From: Rhodoferax sp.
GTDB lineage: Bacteria > Pseudomonadota > Gammaproteobacteria > Burkholderiales > Burkholderiaceae_C
Assembly (NCBI RefSeq): GCF_010365055.1
Contig: NZ_JAAFHA010000007.1
Coordinates: forward strand, 1 to 64,000
Direction of reading: 5' to 3'
Length of the DNA stretch: 64,000 nt
A program made the position numbers and the translations under genes. This document shows positions 38,902-50,266 of the stretch, piece after piece (position 1 is the stretch's first letter; every line of letters starts with the position of its first letter). The notes under the pieces are model-generated. The model made no database searches. It had not been told where the DNA came from and saw nothing but the letters and a program-made list of their open reading frames with translations.

Positions 38902-40050
38902 ATGTCTGCTTGGGTCCTGCCGGATCACATTGCCGATGTCTTGCCGTCTGAAGCGCGGCACATCGAAGAACTTCGTCGCAACCTGCTGGATACCGCGCGT
39001 TGCTATGGCTATGAATTGGTGATGCCGCCCCTGCTGGAGCATCTTGAATCGCTGCTCACCGGCGCTGGCGCGGCGCTGGACCTGCAAACTTTCAAATTGG
39101 TCGACCAGCTCTCCGGTCGCATGATGGGCTTGCGGGCGGACAGCACACCGCAAGTCGCCCGCATCGACGCCCACCTCCTGAATCGTCCGGGCGTGACGCG
39201 TTTGTGCTACTGCGGCCCGGTATTGCACACACGCCCTGGCGCACCCCATGCCAGTCGGGAGCCGCTGCAATTCGGCGCTGAGATCTACGGTCATGCCGGG
39301 TTGGAGGCTGATCTTGAGATATTGACGTTGGCACTGGACTGCCTCAAAGTGGTCAAGGTGGCATCGCCCAGCGTGGATCTGGCCGATGCACGCATCGTGC
39401 ACGCGCTGCTCAAGGGCGTGCCGCTCCAAGGTGTCCAAGCTGAGCAAATTTACGCCGCACTGGCAGCCAAGGATGCCAGCGAATTGGCCGTCTTGACCAA
39501 GAGTTTTCCAGCGCCGTCGCGTCAAGGCCTGTTGGCATTGATGCAACTCTACGGCGATGAAAAGGTGCTGCTTGAGGCTGAAAAAGCACTCCAGCCCTTG
39601 CCCGCTGTGCGTGAGGCGCTATCAAACTTAAAGTGGCTGGCGGGTCAACTCGACGGCGCCAAGGTCAGCTTTGATCTGGCTGATCTGCGCGGTTATGCCT
39701 ACTACACGGGCACTCGGTTTTCAATTTACGCGGCTGGCGCCAGTGATGCCTTGGTTCGCGGTGGCCGCTATGACGAGGTCGGTGCGGTGTTTGGCCGTAA
39801 TCGCCCGGCTGCGGGATTCAGCCTGGACGTCAAGGCCCTGGTCGGCGTGCTGCCAGCGCGGCCCTTGCGCGCGGCGATCCGTGCACCGTGGCCGGATGCC
39901 GCTGACTTAGCGCGGGCCATCACGTCCTTGCGTGCGCAAGGCGAGACCGTAGTCTGTGCCTTGCCAGGCCATGAAAGTGAAGTTGATGAGTTCCATTGCG
40001 ATCGCGAGTTGATCTCGCGCAGCGGGCAATGGACCGTGACACCTATTTAA
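38902..40050 (+). CDS. hisZ: ATP phosphoribosyltransferase regulatory subunit HisZ
   Basis: A 382-aa HisRS-like protein that activates the short-form HisG in the first step of histidine synthesis. It shares the class II synthetase catalytic core with histidyl-tRNA synthetase ([53 protein letters not shown]) but lacks the C-terminal anticodon-binding domain and has altered ATP-site residues. That pattern is typical of HisZ. It is close to hisS (30160-31473) but not adjacent. No hisG is seen in the window. A TAAAAT -10-like box sits at 38868-38873, upstream of the ATG. Confidence 0.92.
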   Translation: MSAWVLPDHIADVLPSEARHIEELRRNLLDTARCYGYELVMPPLLEHLESLLTGAGAALDLQTFKLVDQLSGRMMGLRADSTPQVARIDAHLLNRPGVTRLCYCGPVLHTRPGAPHASREPLQFGAEIYGHAGLEADLEILTLALDCLKVVKVASPSVDLADARIVHALLKGVPLQGVQAEQIYAALAAKDASELAVLTKSFPAPSRQGLLALMQLYGDEKVLLEAEKALQPLPAVREALSNLKWLAGQLDGAKVSFDLADLRGYAYYTGTRFSIYAAGASDALVRGGRYDEVGAVFGRNRPAAGFSLDVKALVGVLPARPLRAAIRAPWPDAADLARAITSLRAQGETVVCALPGHESEVDEFHCDRELISRSGQWTVTPI

Positions 40051-40060
40051 GAACAACTGA

Positions 40061-41452
<1,392 letters not shown>

Positions 41453-41486
41453 CTCTGTCAGATGGCAATTGTCAAATAACTTAGGC

Positions 41487-41533
41487 AAAATTGACCTCTA
41501 GCCCCCGTGTTATATACGTAGTAAGCTATTAAT
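41487..41533 (+). repeat. Interspersed intergenic repeat, copy C
   Basis: AGCCCCCGT (41500-41508), 15 nt, then AGCTAT (41524-41529), preceded by AAAATTGACCTCT. It is the third copy of the element seen at 5361-5405 and 17366-17410, with identical block spacing. It occupies the gap between purA and the phosphoribosyltransferase gene and stops 18 bases before the ATG, so it would form most of that gene's leader if transcribed separately. Confidence 0.7.
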
Positions 41534-41547
41534 TTAGGATTAAATTC

Positions 41548-42072
41548 ATGTTGACTGAAGACGGCAAGCACCTGTACGTGAGCTATGACGAGTACCACAA
41601 CCTGATCGAAAAGCTGGCCATCAAGATTCATCAATCAAACTGGCCGTTCGACACCATTTTGTGTCTGGCCCGCGGCGGCATGCGTCCTGGTGACATCCTG
41701 TCGCGCATTTTTAGCAAGCCGCTGGCCATCATGTCCACAAGCTCTTATCGCGCGGATACCGGTACCGTGCAGGGGGACCTGGACATTGCGCGCTTCATCA
41801 CCACTCCCAAAGGCGAAATTGCCGGCAAAGTGCTGCTGGTGGATGACCTGGCAGATTCAGGGCAGACGCTCAAGGCCGTCATCAACCAGCTCAAGACCAA
41901 TTACAGACCCATCACCGAGTTACGCAGCGCGGTGATCTGGACCAAGGGCTTGTCCACCTTCACGCCCGATTATTCGGTGGAGTTCCTACCCACCAATCCC
42001 TGGATTCACCAGCCTTTTGAGGGCTATGACGCCTTGCGCCCGGAGCAGTTGATCGAAAAGTGGAGCGTTTAA
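41548..42072 (+). CDS. Purine-type phosphoribosyltransferase
   Basis: A 174-aa type I phosphoribosyltransferase. The PRPP-binding motif is VLLVDDLADSGQTLKAV, and the glycine-rich ARGGMRPGDILSR is the PPi-binding loop. The C-terminal part contains PTNPWIHQPFEGYD. Substrate specificity is not clear from the sequence; xanthine/hypoxanthine or guanine salvage are the best guesses because purA lies directly upstream. Its start at 41548 lies 18 bases after the interspersed repeat; the ribosome-binding site is weak. metC follows after 28 bases. Confidence 0.82.
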   Translation: MLTEDGKHLYVSYDEYHNLIEKLAIKIHQSNWPFDTILCLARGGMRPGDILSRIFSKPLAIMSTSSYRADTGTVQGDLDIARFITTPKGEIAGKVLLVDDLADSGQTLKAVINQLKTNYRPITELRSAVIWTKGLSTFTPDYSVEFLPTNPWIHQPFEGYDALRPEQLIEKWSV

Positions 42073-42100
42073 CAGTTCACCTGACGTAGCGGAACTGACC

Positions 42101-43309
42101 ATGGCCGACCTCACCACCACGCTGATTCACCACGCCTACGTGCCGCCTGCAGGCTTTGCCGCGCCGCAACCGGGCGTGTTCAAGGCCTCTACGGTCATCT
42201 TTCCCAATGTGGCGGCGATGCGCAACTTTGAGTGGAAGGACAAGACCGCCTACACCTACGGTCTGCATGGCACGCCCACCACTTACATGCTGGAAGAGCG
42301 TCTGTGCACGTTGGAGGGCGGCCTGCAATGCCTGCTGCTGCCCAGTGGGTTGGCGGCTATCGCCAATGTGGCCCTGTCGCTGCTGCGTACCGGTGACGAA
42401 GTGCTCTTGCCAGACAACGCTTATGGCCCCAACAAAGTTTTGGCCGAGGGCGAACTCAAGACCTGGGGCATCACGCACCAAACCTATGACCCGATGAATC
42501 CGCAGGACCTAGCGGCCAAAATCGGCCCGCGCACGCGCCTGGTCTGGCTGGAAGCGGCGGGCTCCGTCACGCTGGAGTTTCCGGATCTGCGCGAACTGGT
42601 GCGCCTGTGTCAGGCCCGTGGTGTGCTGACGGCCCTGGACAACACCTGGGGCGCCGGGCTGGCCTTTGCGCCGTTTGACCTGACGCCCGGCGCCAGCCCC
42701 GCCCTGGGCGTTGATATCTCGGTGCACGCGCTGACAAAATACCCCAGCGGTGGCGGCGACGTGCTGATGGGCAGCGTCATCACCCGTGACGCTTCACTGC
42801 ACATGAAGCTCAAGCTTACCCACATGCGCCTGGGGCTGGGCGTGGGCGCCAACGATGCCGAAGCGGTGTTGCGGGCACTGCCCAGCATGGCGCTGCGCTA
42901 CCGGGCACACGACGAAACCTCACGCGTACTGGCGCGCTGGTGCCAGACCCGCAGCGAATGTGTGCAAGTGCTGCATCCTGCGCTCATCGACTCGCCTGGG
43001 CATGGACATTGGCTCGCGCTGTGTCAGGGGGGGCCGGGCGGCGCGGCGGGCCTGTTCAGTATTATTTTTGACTCCAAATTCAGCCAGGACCAGATCGATG
43101 CGTTTTGCAACGCGCTCAAGCTGTTCCGGCTGGGCTACAGCTGGGGCGGGCCCATGAGCCTGGTCATGCCTTATGAGCTGGCATCGATGCGCAACGCCTG
43201 GCCGCCCTACCTGAAGCAAGGCACCCTGGTGCGCTTTTCGGTCGGTCTGGAGGCAGTCGCCGATCTGCAGGCCGATCTGAAGCAGGCCCTGCAAATGAGC
43301 ATGGCCTGA
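42101..43309 (+). CDS. metC: Cystathionine beta-lyase
   Basis: A 402-aa PLP-dependent Cys/Met-metabolism enzyme. The PLP-lysine is in DISVHALTKYPSGGGDVLMG. The family motif (R)YGLHGTPTTYMLEERLCTLEGG binds cofactor phosphate, and EAAGSVTLEFPDL and DNTWGAGLAF follow. The C-terminal SWGGPMSLVMPYELASMR matches MetC of the short beta-lyase class. The role is cleavage of cystathionine to homocysteine for methionine synthesis; gamma-type chemistry is less likely but not excluded. It follows the phosphoribosyltransferase gene by 28 bases. Confidence 0.88.
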   Translation: MADLTTTLIHHAYVPPAGFAAPQPGVFKASTVIFPNVAAMRNFEWKDKTAYTYGLHGTPTTYMLEERLCTLEGGLQCLLLPSGLAAIANVALSLLRTGDEVLLPDNAYGPNKVLAEGELKTWGITHQTYDPMNPQDLAAKIGPRTRLVWLEAAGSVTLEFPDLRELVRLCQARGVLTALDNTWGAGLAFAPFDLTPGASPALGVDISVHALTKYPSGGGDVLMGSVITRDASLHMKLKLTHMRLGLGVGANDAEAVLRALPSMALRYRAHDETSRVLARWCQTRSECVQVLHPALIDSPGHGHWLALCQGGPGGAAGLFSIIFDSKFSQDQIDAFCNALKLFRLGYSWGGPMSLVMPYELASMRNAWPPYLKQGTLVRFSVGLEAVADLQADLKQALQMSMA

Positions 43310-43361
43310 GCCAAGCCTGGACCCACCTGTAATCTCCTGGCCGGCAGACCACCACCCCACT

Positions 43362-43805
43362 ATGAAAACCGTCACCAAGTCCGTCCTCATCTGGTACAGC
43401 CGGGCCGAGATGTATGTGCTGGTGACCGACGTGGATCAATATCCAAAATTTTTACCCTGGTGTGATCGCGCGCGCGTCGTCACGGGTGACGAGGCCGGCA
43501 TGACCGCGGAGATTGGCATTTCTTTCAGCGGCATCCGTCAGACCTTCACCACGCGCAACACGCATGTGCCGGATCGACAGGTGGCCATCCAGTTGGTAAA
43601 CGGCCCGTTTTCAAGACTGGATGGTGAGTGGAATTTTGTGCCTATTGGCGATGATTCCCAACGGGCTTGCCGGGTGGAGTTGACACTGCACTACGGATTT
43701 GACAACGCCACGCTGGGAAAACTGGTAGGCCCGGTGTTTGACAAGATCGCGGCCAGTATGGTGGACGCTTTCGTCAAGCGGGCCAAACAAGTCTATGGCG
43801 AGTGA
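43362..43805 (+). CDS. ratA: RatA/COQ10-type START-domain protein
   Basis: A 147-aa START/SRPBCC-fold protein related to RatA and Coq10. The opening TVTKSVLIWYSRAEMYVLVTDVDQYPKFLPWC is highly typical of the family, followed by TTRNTHVPDRQVAIQLVNGPF and the C-terminal helix FDKIAASMVDAFVKRAKQVYG. E. coli RatA was described as a toxin that blocks 70S formation; Coq10 homologues bind ubiquinone. Either role is possible. It overlaps rnfH by 11 bases, and the ratA-rnfH pair is conserved across proteobacteria, where it is often near smpB. Confidence 0.9.
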   Translation: MKTVTKSVLIWYSRAEMYVLVTDVDQYPKFLPWCDRARVVTGDEAGMTAEIGISFSGIRQTFTTRNTHVPDRQVAIQLVNGPFSRLDGEWNFVPIGDDSQRACRVELTLHYGFDNATLGKLVGPVFDKIAASMVDAFVKRAKQVYGE

Positions 43806-44142
43806 GGCTCGCCTTCAAATCACGGTGGTCTATTCGCCGGCCGCCCGCGATGTGCGCGAGGTCGTGCTGCAACTGAGCGCAGGCACTACGGTGTTACAGG
43901 CCTTGCAGACGAGTGGGTTGTTACAACTTTTCCCGGTGCTTGATCCATTGACCCTGGTGCTGGGCGTGTGGGGTCATAAGGCAAGTCTGACTCAAGTGCT
44001 CCAAGACAATGATCGGGTCGAGATTTATCGCTCGCTCAGCGTGGACCCCAAGGTGGCGCGCCGGGAGCGCTTTGCCAGCCAGGGCGCTCGCAGCGCCGGG
44101 CTCTTCGTCAAGAGACGAGCAGGGGCCAAGGCAGGCTACTGA
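43795..44142 (+). CDS. rnfH: RnfH-family ubiquitin-like protein
   Basis: A 115-aa protein of the RnfH family (beta-grasp fold). The N-terminal LQITVVYSPAARDVREVVLQL and the block LVLGVWGHKASLTQVLQDNDRVEIYRSLSVDPKVARRER match the family closely. Despite the name, most copies are not in rnf operons, and their function is not established. The start at 43795 lies within ratA (11-base overlap); a longer in-frame ORF from 43738 is just ratA read in another frame. The C-terminus is Lys/Arg-rich. It converges with the DUF4124 gene, 30 bases away. Confidence 0.88.
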   Translation: MASEARLQITVVYSPAARDVREVVLQLSAGTTVLQALQTSGLLQLFPVLDPLTLVLGVWGHKASLTQVLQDNDRVEIYRSLSVDPKVARRERFASQGARSAGLFVKRRAGAKAGY

Positions 44143-44172
44143 GTTGGCGACCCATGCTGCCTCTTGATCTGG

Positions 44173-44694
44173 CTATTGGCAGTCAGAAGTCACGATGGCC
44201 TGAATACGCTTCACCTCGATGGCGCGGGCAGCGTCATCAAGCACCTCGCGTTCGCCTTTTTCGTTGACGCGGCTGACTCGCACGCCGGAATCAAAATTGG
44301 CTTTGGCTTGTTTGGCGCGCGCGCAGTTTTCAACTTTGGCTTTCACAACCCTCTCTTGCTCGGCTTGGCGTTGGGCGGCCTGCGCTTCTTCTGCTTTCTT
44401 CTTCTTGTCAGCCAGCTCTTTGTCGATGCCGCTGAGTTTGGGCGCACTGGCCGCCATTCGCGCCGCCGTGGCTGCGGTGGCGGGCGCCAGCGCAGGCGGG
44501 GAGGTATCTGCAGTCGCCGGGGCTCTGCCGCCCATGCCCGGACGTTTCAAAATATTCTTCTCCAAGACGTCGGAGGGAGGTGCGCGGTCGCTGAACACCT
44601 TGCGTCCATCCTTGTCAGTCCACTGCCACTGCGCTGACGCTGCCAGCGAAACCAGGCATGCAAGAAGAATCAAGATTTGCCGGATATTTTTCAT
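44173..44694 (-). CDS. DUF4124-domain exported protein
   Basis: A 173-aa secreted protein. A Sec signal peptide (NIRQILILLACLVSLAASAQ) is followed by the DUF4124 segment WQWTDKDGRKVFSDRAPPSD, seen in many beta-proteobacterial periplasmic proteins. A linker and a charged coiled-coil-like region (DKELADKKKKAEEAQAAQRQAEQE) follow, ending in a Cys-containing tail (VENCARAKQAK and VTSDCQ). Two cysteines could form a disulfide. The function is unknown. It is divergent from guaB across about 130 bases and convergent with rnfH. Confidence 0.85.
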   Translation of the reverse strand: MKNIRQILILLACLVSLAASAQWQWTDKDGRKVFSDRAPPSDVLEKNILKRPGMGGRAPATADTSPPALAPATAATAARMAASAPKLSGIDKELADKKKKAEEAQAAQRQAEQERVVKAKVENCARAKQAKANFDSGVRVSRVNEKGEREVLDDAARAIEVKRIQAIVTSDCQ

Positions 44695-44700
44695 GGCTGA

Positions 44701-46293
<1,593 letters not shown>

Positions 46294-46353
46294 TTGCGGG
46301 ACAGACCGCCGTTACGCGAAGCGAACAAGCTCTGTCCTCAACTGATTAGAGAT

Positions 46354-47964
46354 ATGCATCAAAAAATCCTCATTCTTGACTTTGGCTCGCAGGTCACCCA
46401 GCTCATCGCACGACGCATCCGCGAGGCCCATGTGTTTTGCGAAGTGCATCCCTGTGACGTCACCGACGACTGGGTGCGCGCCTATGCCCGTGATGGCAAG
46501 CTCAAGGGCATCATCCTGTCGGGCAGCCACGCCAGCGTCTATGAAGACTCGACCGACAAAGCGCCGCCTGCGGTGTTTGAACTGGGCGTACCGGTGCTGG
46601 GCATTTGCTACGGCATGCAGACCATGGCGCACCAGTTGGGCGGCATTGTCACCAGCGGGCACCAGCGCGAGTTTGGTCCGGCCGATGTACGCGCGCATGG
46701 TCACACCGCCTTGTTAGAGGGCATTCAGGACTACAAGACGCCTGAGGGCCACGGCATGCTGCAGGTCTGGATGAGCCACGGTGACAAAGTCACCGAGTTG
46801 CCGCACGGCTTCAAGCTGATGGCCTCTACTTCCAGTTGCCCGATCGCTGGCATGGCCGATGAAGTGCGGCATTTTTACGGCGTGCAGTTTCACCCCGAGG
46901 TGACGCACACCAAGCGCGGCGCGGCGATTCTGGAACGTTTTGTGCTCGATATCTGCGGCGCCCGGGCTGACTGGATCATGGGCGACTACATCAGCGAAGC
47001 GGTGGAACAGATCCGCGCCCAGGTCGGCACCGAAGAAGTGATTTTGGGACTCTCCGGCGGGGTTGATTCCTCCGTCGCCGCGGCCCTGATTCACCGCGCC
47101 ATTGGCGATCAACTGACCTGCGTGTTCGTCGATCACGGCCTGTTGCGCCTCGACGAGGGCGATCTGGTGATGGAGATGTTTGTCGGCAAGCTGCACGCCA
47201 AGGTGATTCGCGTCGATGCCGCCGACCAGTTCCTGGGCCAGCTCGCAGGCGTGAGCGAGCCGGAAGCCAAACGCAAGATCATTGGCCGTGAATTTGTCGA
47301 AGTGTTCAAGGCCGAGGCCGCCAAGCTCAAGGGCGACCAGTCGCGCCACGTCGCCTGGTTGGCGCAAGGCACGATTTACCCGGACGTGATCGAGTCCGGC
47401 GGTGCCAAGAATAAAAAAGCGGTCGTCATCAAGAGTCACCACAACGTGGGTGGCTTGCCAGAGCAACTCGGCCTCAAGCTGCTCGAACCCCTGCGCGAGT
47501 TGTTCAAGGACGAAGTGCGCGAGCTCGGCGTGGCGCTCGGTTTGCCCTATCACATGGTGTACCGGCATCCGTTTCCCGGCCCCGGTTTGGGGGTGCGGAT
47601 TCTGGGCGAGGTCAAGAAGGAATACGCCGACTTGCTGCGCCGGGCCGATGCCATCTTTATCGACGAACTGCACAACTTTATCGACGAGGTATCGGGCAAG
47701 AGCTGGTACGACCTCACCAGCCAGGCTTTCACGGTGTTCTTGCCGGTCAAGAGTGTCGGCGTCATGGGTGACGGCCGCACCTACGACTATGTGGTCGCCC
47801 TGCGCGCGGTGCAGACCAGTGACTTCATGACCGCCGACTGGGCCGAGTTGCCTTATGCGCTGCTGAAAAAAGTGTCGAGCCGCATCATCAACGAGGTGCG
47901 CGGCATCAACCGCGTGACTTATGACGTGTCGAGCAAGCCCCCTGCCACCATTGAGTGGGAATGA
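46354..47964 (+). CDS. guaA: GMP synthase (glutamine-hydrolysing)
   Basis: A 536-aa bifunctional enzyme that aminates XMP to GMP. The class I glutamine amidotransferase domain has the nucleophilic Cys in [15 protein letters not shown] and the His-Glu of [11 protein letters not shown]. The ATP-pyrophosphatase P-loop is [20 protein letters not shown]. The C-terminal dimerisation domain ends with [15 protein letters not shown] and is complete. The ATG at 46354 is the family start; a longer in-frame ORF begins at 46294 without support. The mobile element begins immediately after the stop, so the guaA 3' end is the probable attachment site and has been kept intact. Confidence 0.97.
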   Translation: MHQKILILDFGSQVTQLIARRIREAHVFCEVHPCDVTDDWVRAYARDGKLKGIILSGSHASVYEDSTDKAPPAVFELGVPVLGICYGMQTMAHQLGGIVTSGHQREFGPADVRAHGHTALLEGIQDYKTPEGHGMLQVWMSHGDKVTELPHGFKLMASTSSCPIAGMADEVRHFYGVQFHPEVTHTKRGAAILERFVLDICGARADWIMGDYISEAVEQIRAQVGTEEVILGLSGGVDSSVAAALIHRAIGDQLTCVFVDHGLLRLDEGDLVMEMFVGKLHAKVIRVDAADQFLGQLAGVSEPEAKRKIIGREFVEVFKAEAAKLKGDQSRHVAWLAQGTIYPDVIESGGAKNKKAVVIKSHHNVGGLPEQLGLKLLEPLRELFKDEVRELGVALGLPYHMVYRHPFPGPGLGVRILGEVKKEYADLLRRADAIFIDELHNFIDEVSGKSWYDLTSQAFTVFLPVKSVGVMGDGRTYDYVVALRAVQTSDFMTADWAELPYALLKKVSSRIINEVRGINRVTYDVSSKPPATIEWE

Positions 47965-48260
47965 TTTTAGGTCTTTCGGTAGCTTTCGCGGACTATCGGA
48001 AAAGTAACTTAACCAATTGATTTATATATGTTTATATCACTAAATCTATCGACACCTATTGACGGCAAGCGAAACTTTTTGTCGGTAATTCTGACGGTAA
48101 TGAAAACTAGGCAAGTCATCAAAAAATATTTACCGTCTGACTGCTTTCCGCACTGACGGTAAAAAATAATAGAAAAAGCTAGTATTCATGCGGGTTTCAG
48201 AGCATTCTGTGTCTTTCGAGCCGTTGACGGTAAAATTACCGTTCTCAGGAGGACGCACCA
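47965..48260. promoter_or_regulatory. AT-rich att/int-proximal region with TGACGGTAA-type boxes
   Basis: No gene lies in these 296 bases. Exact TGACGGTAA boxes are at 48092-48100, 48154-48162 and 48225-48233. One-mismatch versions occur at 48060-48068 (TGACGGCAA), 48080-48088 (TGTCGGTAA) and, on the other strand, 48130-48138. ACGGTAA (48227-48233) and TTACCGT (48236-48242) form a symmetric pair two bases apart. The octamer GTCTTTCG occurs at 47971-47978 and 48211-48218. This looks like arm-type binding sites for the integrase, an excisionase, or a repressor, next to the guaA 3' attachment core. The functional reading is inference; the repeats are observed. Confidence 0.65.
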
Positions 48261-49517
48261 ATGCTGACCGATACCACACTGAAGAACCTCAAGCCCAAGG
48301 ACGCGCCCTACAAGGTGACGGACAGGGACGGCATGTATGTCACGGTCTCGACGGCGGGTACCGTCACGTTCCGTTATGACTACCGGATCAATAGCAGGCG
48401 CGAGACGCTGACGATTGGCCGCTATGGGCCAGGCGGTCTGTCGCTGGCCCGTGCACGCGAAAAGTGCATCGACGCGAAGCGGACAGTTTCGGAAGGACAG
48501 TCCCCGGCGCAGGAAAAGCAGCGAGAGAAACGGCGCCTGTCGGAAGCCAAAACCTTCCAGGAATTTACCGACGAGTGGTACGAGGGTGCCCGGATGGCCG
48601 ACAGCACGCGGTCGATGCGCAAGAGCATTCTTGACCGGGACATTCTGCCTGTGTTCAAGAGTCGCCTGCTGAGTGAGATCAGCCCTGACGACCTGCGCAA
48701 TCTGTGCAACAAGGTGAAGAGCAGGGGAGCGCCAGCAACGGCAATCCATGTCCGCGACATCATCAAGCAAATCTACGATTTTGCCATCCTGCACGGCGAG
48801 AAGGTGGCCAACCCTGCCGACGACGTTGGGCCATCGTCGATCGCCACTTTCGTGCCACGGGATCGAGCGCTGTCGCCGTCCGAGATACGCATCATGCTCA
48901 AGCAGTTGGAGTACGTCGCTTCGTACCCGACCATCAAACTGGGACTGCGGCTGATCTTGCTCACGCTGGTGCGCAAAGGCGAACTCATCCACGCGACATG
49001 GGATGAGATCGACTTCGAGAATGCACTGTGGACTATCCCTAAAGCCCGCATGAAGGCCGCCAAGGCCCACAACATCTACCTGTCGCAGCAGGCGCTCGAC
49101 ATCATGATCGCACTGCGCACCTGCGCCGGTGGCTCCAAATACCTGCTGCCTTCGCGCTATGACGGCGACAAGTGCATGTCGAACGCCACGCTGAACCGTG
49201 TCGCGCAGATAGTCGTGGAACGGTCGAAAGCGAAGGGTCTGCCAATCGAAAGTTTCTCGGTGCATGACCTGCGCCGCACCGGTTCGACCATCCTCAACGA
49301 GCTGGGCTTCAACAGCGACTGGATCGAGAAGTGCCTAGCCCACGAAGATGGCCGCTCGTCACGCGGGGTCTACAACAAGGCCGAATATGCGGAGCAGCGC
49401 CGTCACATGCTGCAAGAGTGGGCCAACATGATTGACGCCTGGGTGGCAGGTGAGTCGCACACGCCGACACTGCTGCCACCATCGATGAAGCTCATCACAA
49501 CACGGGCGCTGATTTGA
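48261..49517 (+). CDS. int: P4-type tyrosine integrase of the guaA-inserted element
   Basis: A 418-aa tyrosine recombinase of the P4/DUF4102 group. The N-terminal Arm-DNA-binding domain (LTDTTLKNLKPKDAPYKVTD...) is followed by a SAM-like core-binding domain (FQEFTDEWYEGARMADSTRS). The catalytic domain contains the first Arg in LTLVRKGELIHATW, the HxxR in HDLRRTGSTILNELGF, the second His in CLAHEDGRSS and the probable nucleophilic Tyr in GVYNKAEYAEQRRHM. A strong AGGAGG site lies upstream. Its place against the guaA 3' end fits integration of an ICE there. The last 23 bases overlap the AlpA-type gene on the other strand. Confidence 0.94.
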   Translation: MLTDTTLKNLKPKDAPYKVTDRDGMYVTVSTAGTVTFRYDYRINSRRETLTIGRYGPGGLSLARAREKCIDAKRTVSEGQSPAQEKQREKRRLSEAKTFQEFTDEWYEGARMADSTRSMRKSILDRDILPVFKSRLLSEISPDDLRNLCNKVKSRGAPATAIHVRDIIKQIYDFAILHGEKVANPADDVGPSSIATFVPRDRALSPSEIRIMLKQLEYVASYPTIKLGLRLILLTLVRKGELIHATWDEIDFENALWTIPKARMKAAKAHNIYLSQQALDIMIALRTCAGGSKYLLPSRYDGDKCMSNATLNRVAQIVVERSKAKGLPIESFSVHDLRRTGSTILNELGFNSDWIEKCLAHEDGRSSRGVYNKAEYAEQRRHMLQEWANMIDAWVAGESHTPTLLPPSMKLITTRALI

Positions 49518-49917
49518 CCGGACGACGCTTGCGCTGACGCACGTCAGGTGAGGGAGCTCGCTTCAATTGCGATGTGTCAGAGGCCTGTCGTCGTGCTACC
49601 AGCCAGGTTTCCACTTCCGTCAAATCCCACACCACACACCGGGCGGTCAGGTTAAACCGTCGGGGAAATTCCCCTCGGCGTTCCATGTCGTAAATCGTGG
49701 TGTCTGCCAATGGCACGATTTGGCGCAGTTCGGTTCGACGGATCGTGCGTCGGAATGGCAAGGGATTTGCCACGACGAGTTGCGACAAGCTGCGGCCTTG
49801 AGGCAGATTGTCATTGTCATTGTTGTTTGAGTTTCCGGTTGGCATCATTTGATCTATGCGGCCCATGATTGGCTCCATCATCAGTGTGGCCGCCACCGCT
49901 TGAGACGCAGCGTCCAT
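49495..49917 (-). CDS. AlpA-family helix-turn-helix regulator
   Basis: A 140-aa protein with a small AlpA/MerR-like helix-turn-helix: RRTELRQIVPLADTTIYDMERRGEFPRRFNLTARCVVWDL (about residues 59-98) is the classic AlpA pattern. An Asn/Gln-rich stretch (PTGNSNNNDNDN) precedes it, and the C-terminus is Lys/Arg-rich. AlpA proteins activate integrase or act as excisionase partners in P4-like elements. The start at 49917 is uncertain because no ribosome-binding site is clear; ATGs at 49881 or 49839 are alternatives. The 3' end overlaps int by 23 bases in convergent orientation. Confidence 0.75.
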   Translation of the reverse strand: MDAASQAVAATLMMEPIMGRIDQMMPTGNSNNNDNDNLPQGRSLSQLVVANPLPFRRTIRRTELRQIVPLADTTIYDMERRGEFPRRFNLTARCVVWDLTEVETWLVARRQASDTSQLKRAPSPDVRQRKRRPVKSAPVL

Positions 49918-50008
49918 TGTGTAAGTGCAATGTCGTCATATTGGCCTTTCCGATATCTATTGAAAACTCGCTCAGGCGTGTATGGGCGTAAGCCGGTCGT
50001 CTGATCGC

Positions 50009-50266
50009 CTAAGGGTGCGACGCGGGTTTCGTCAGCGCTACCGGCGCACCATTCGCCGACGTCTTCCTGAACCCCCGATCCCGCGCCATGAACGCTTCCA
50101 GCATGTGCGGAATCAGTGTCGCCGCATCGACCGCCTCGCCATAGGCCTGTGCATGCAACGCCGCGTAGCGGTCGAGGTCAACCTTGAGACTGACGGGGCA
50201 AGCAAAGGTCAGCTTCGTGACCTCCTGCCTTGGCAGCGGCCCGAGTCGCAGCTTGTTCGCACTCAT
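50009..50266 (-). CDS. DUF2274 protein of the trb cluster
   Basis: An 85-aa protein matching DUF2274, which is found at the 3' end of trb operons in ICEs such as those of the Tn4371 type. The conserved block is LRLGPLPRQEVTKLTFACPVSLKVDLDRYAALHAQAYG, then ATLIPHMLEAFMARDRGFRK. No membrane segment or signal is visible. The start overlaps the trbI stop by four bases (ATGA), so it belongs to the same transcript. The function is unknown; the segment resembles ribbon-helix-helix or MobA-type accessory proteins, but this is only a weak impression. Confidence 0.8.
   Translation of the reverse strand: MSANKLRLGPLPRQEVTKLTFACPVSLKVDLDRYAALHAQAYGEAVDAATLIPHMLEAFMARDRGFRKTSANGAPVALTKPASHP

Noticed and set aside
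48186-49265. A 359-codon minus-strand frame opposite the integrase
   Set aside because: The plus strand carries the complete integrase; the antisense product resembles nothing.
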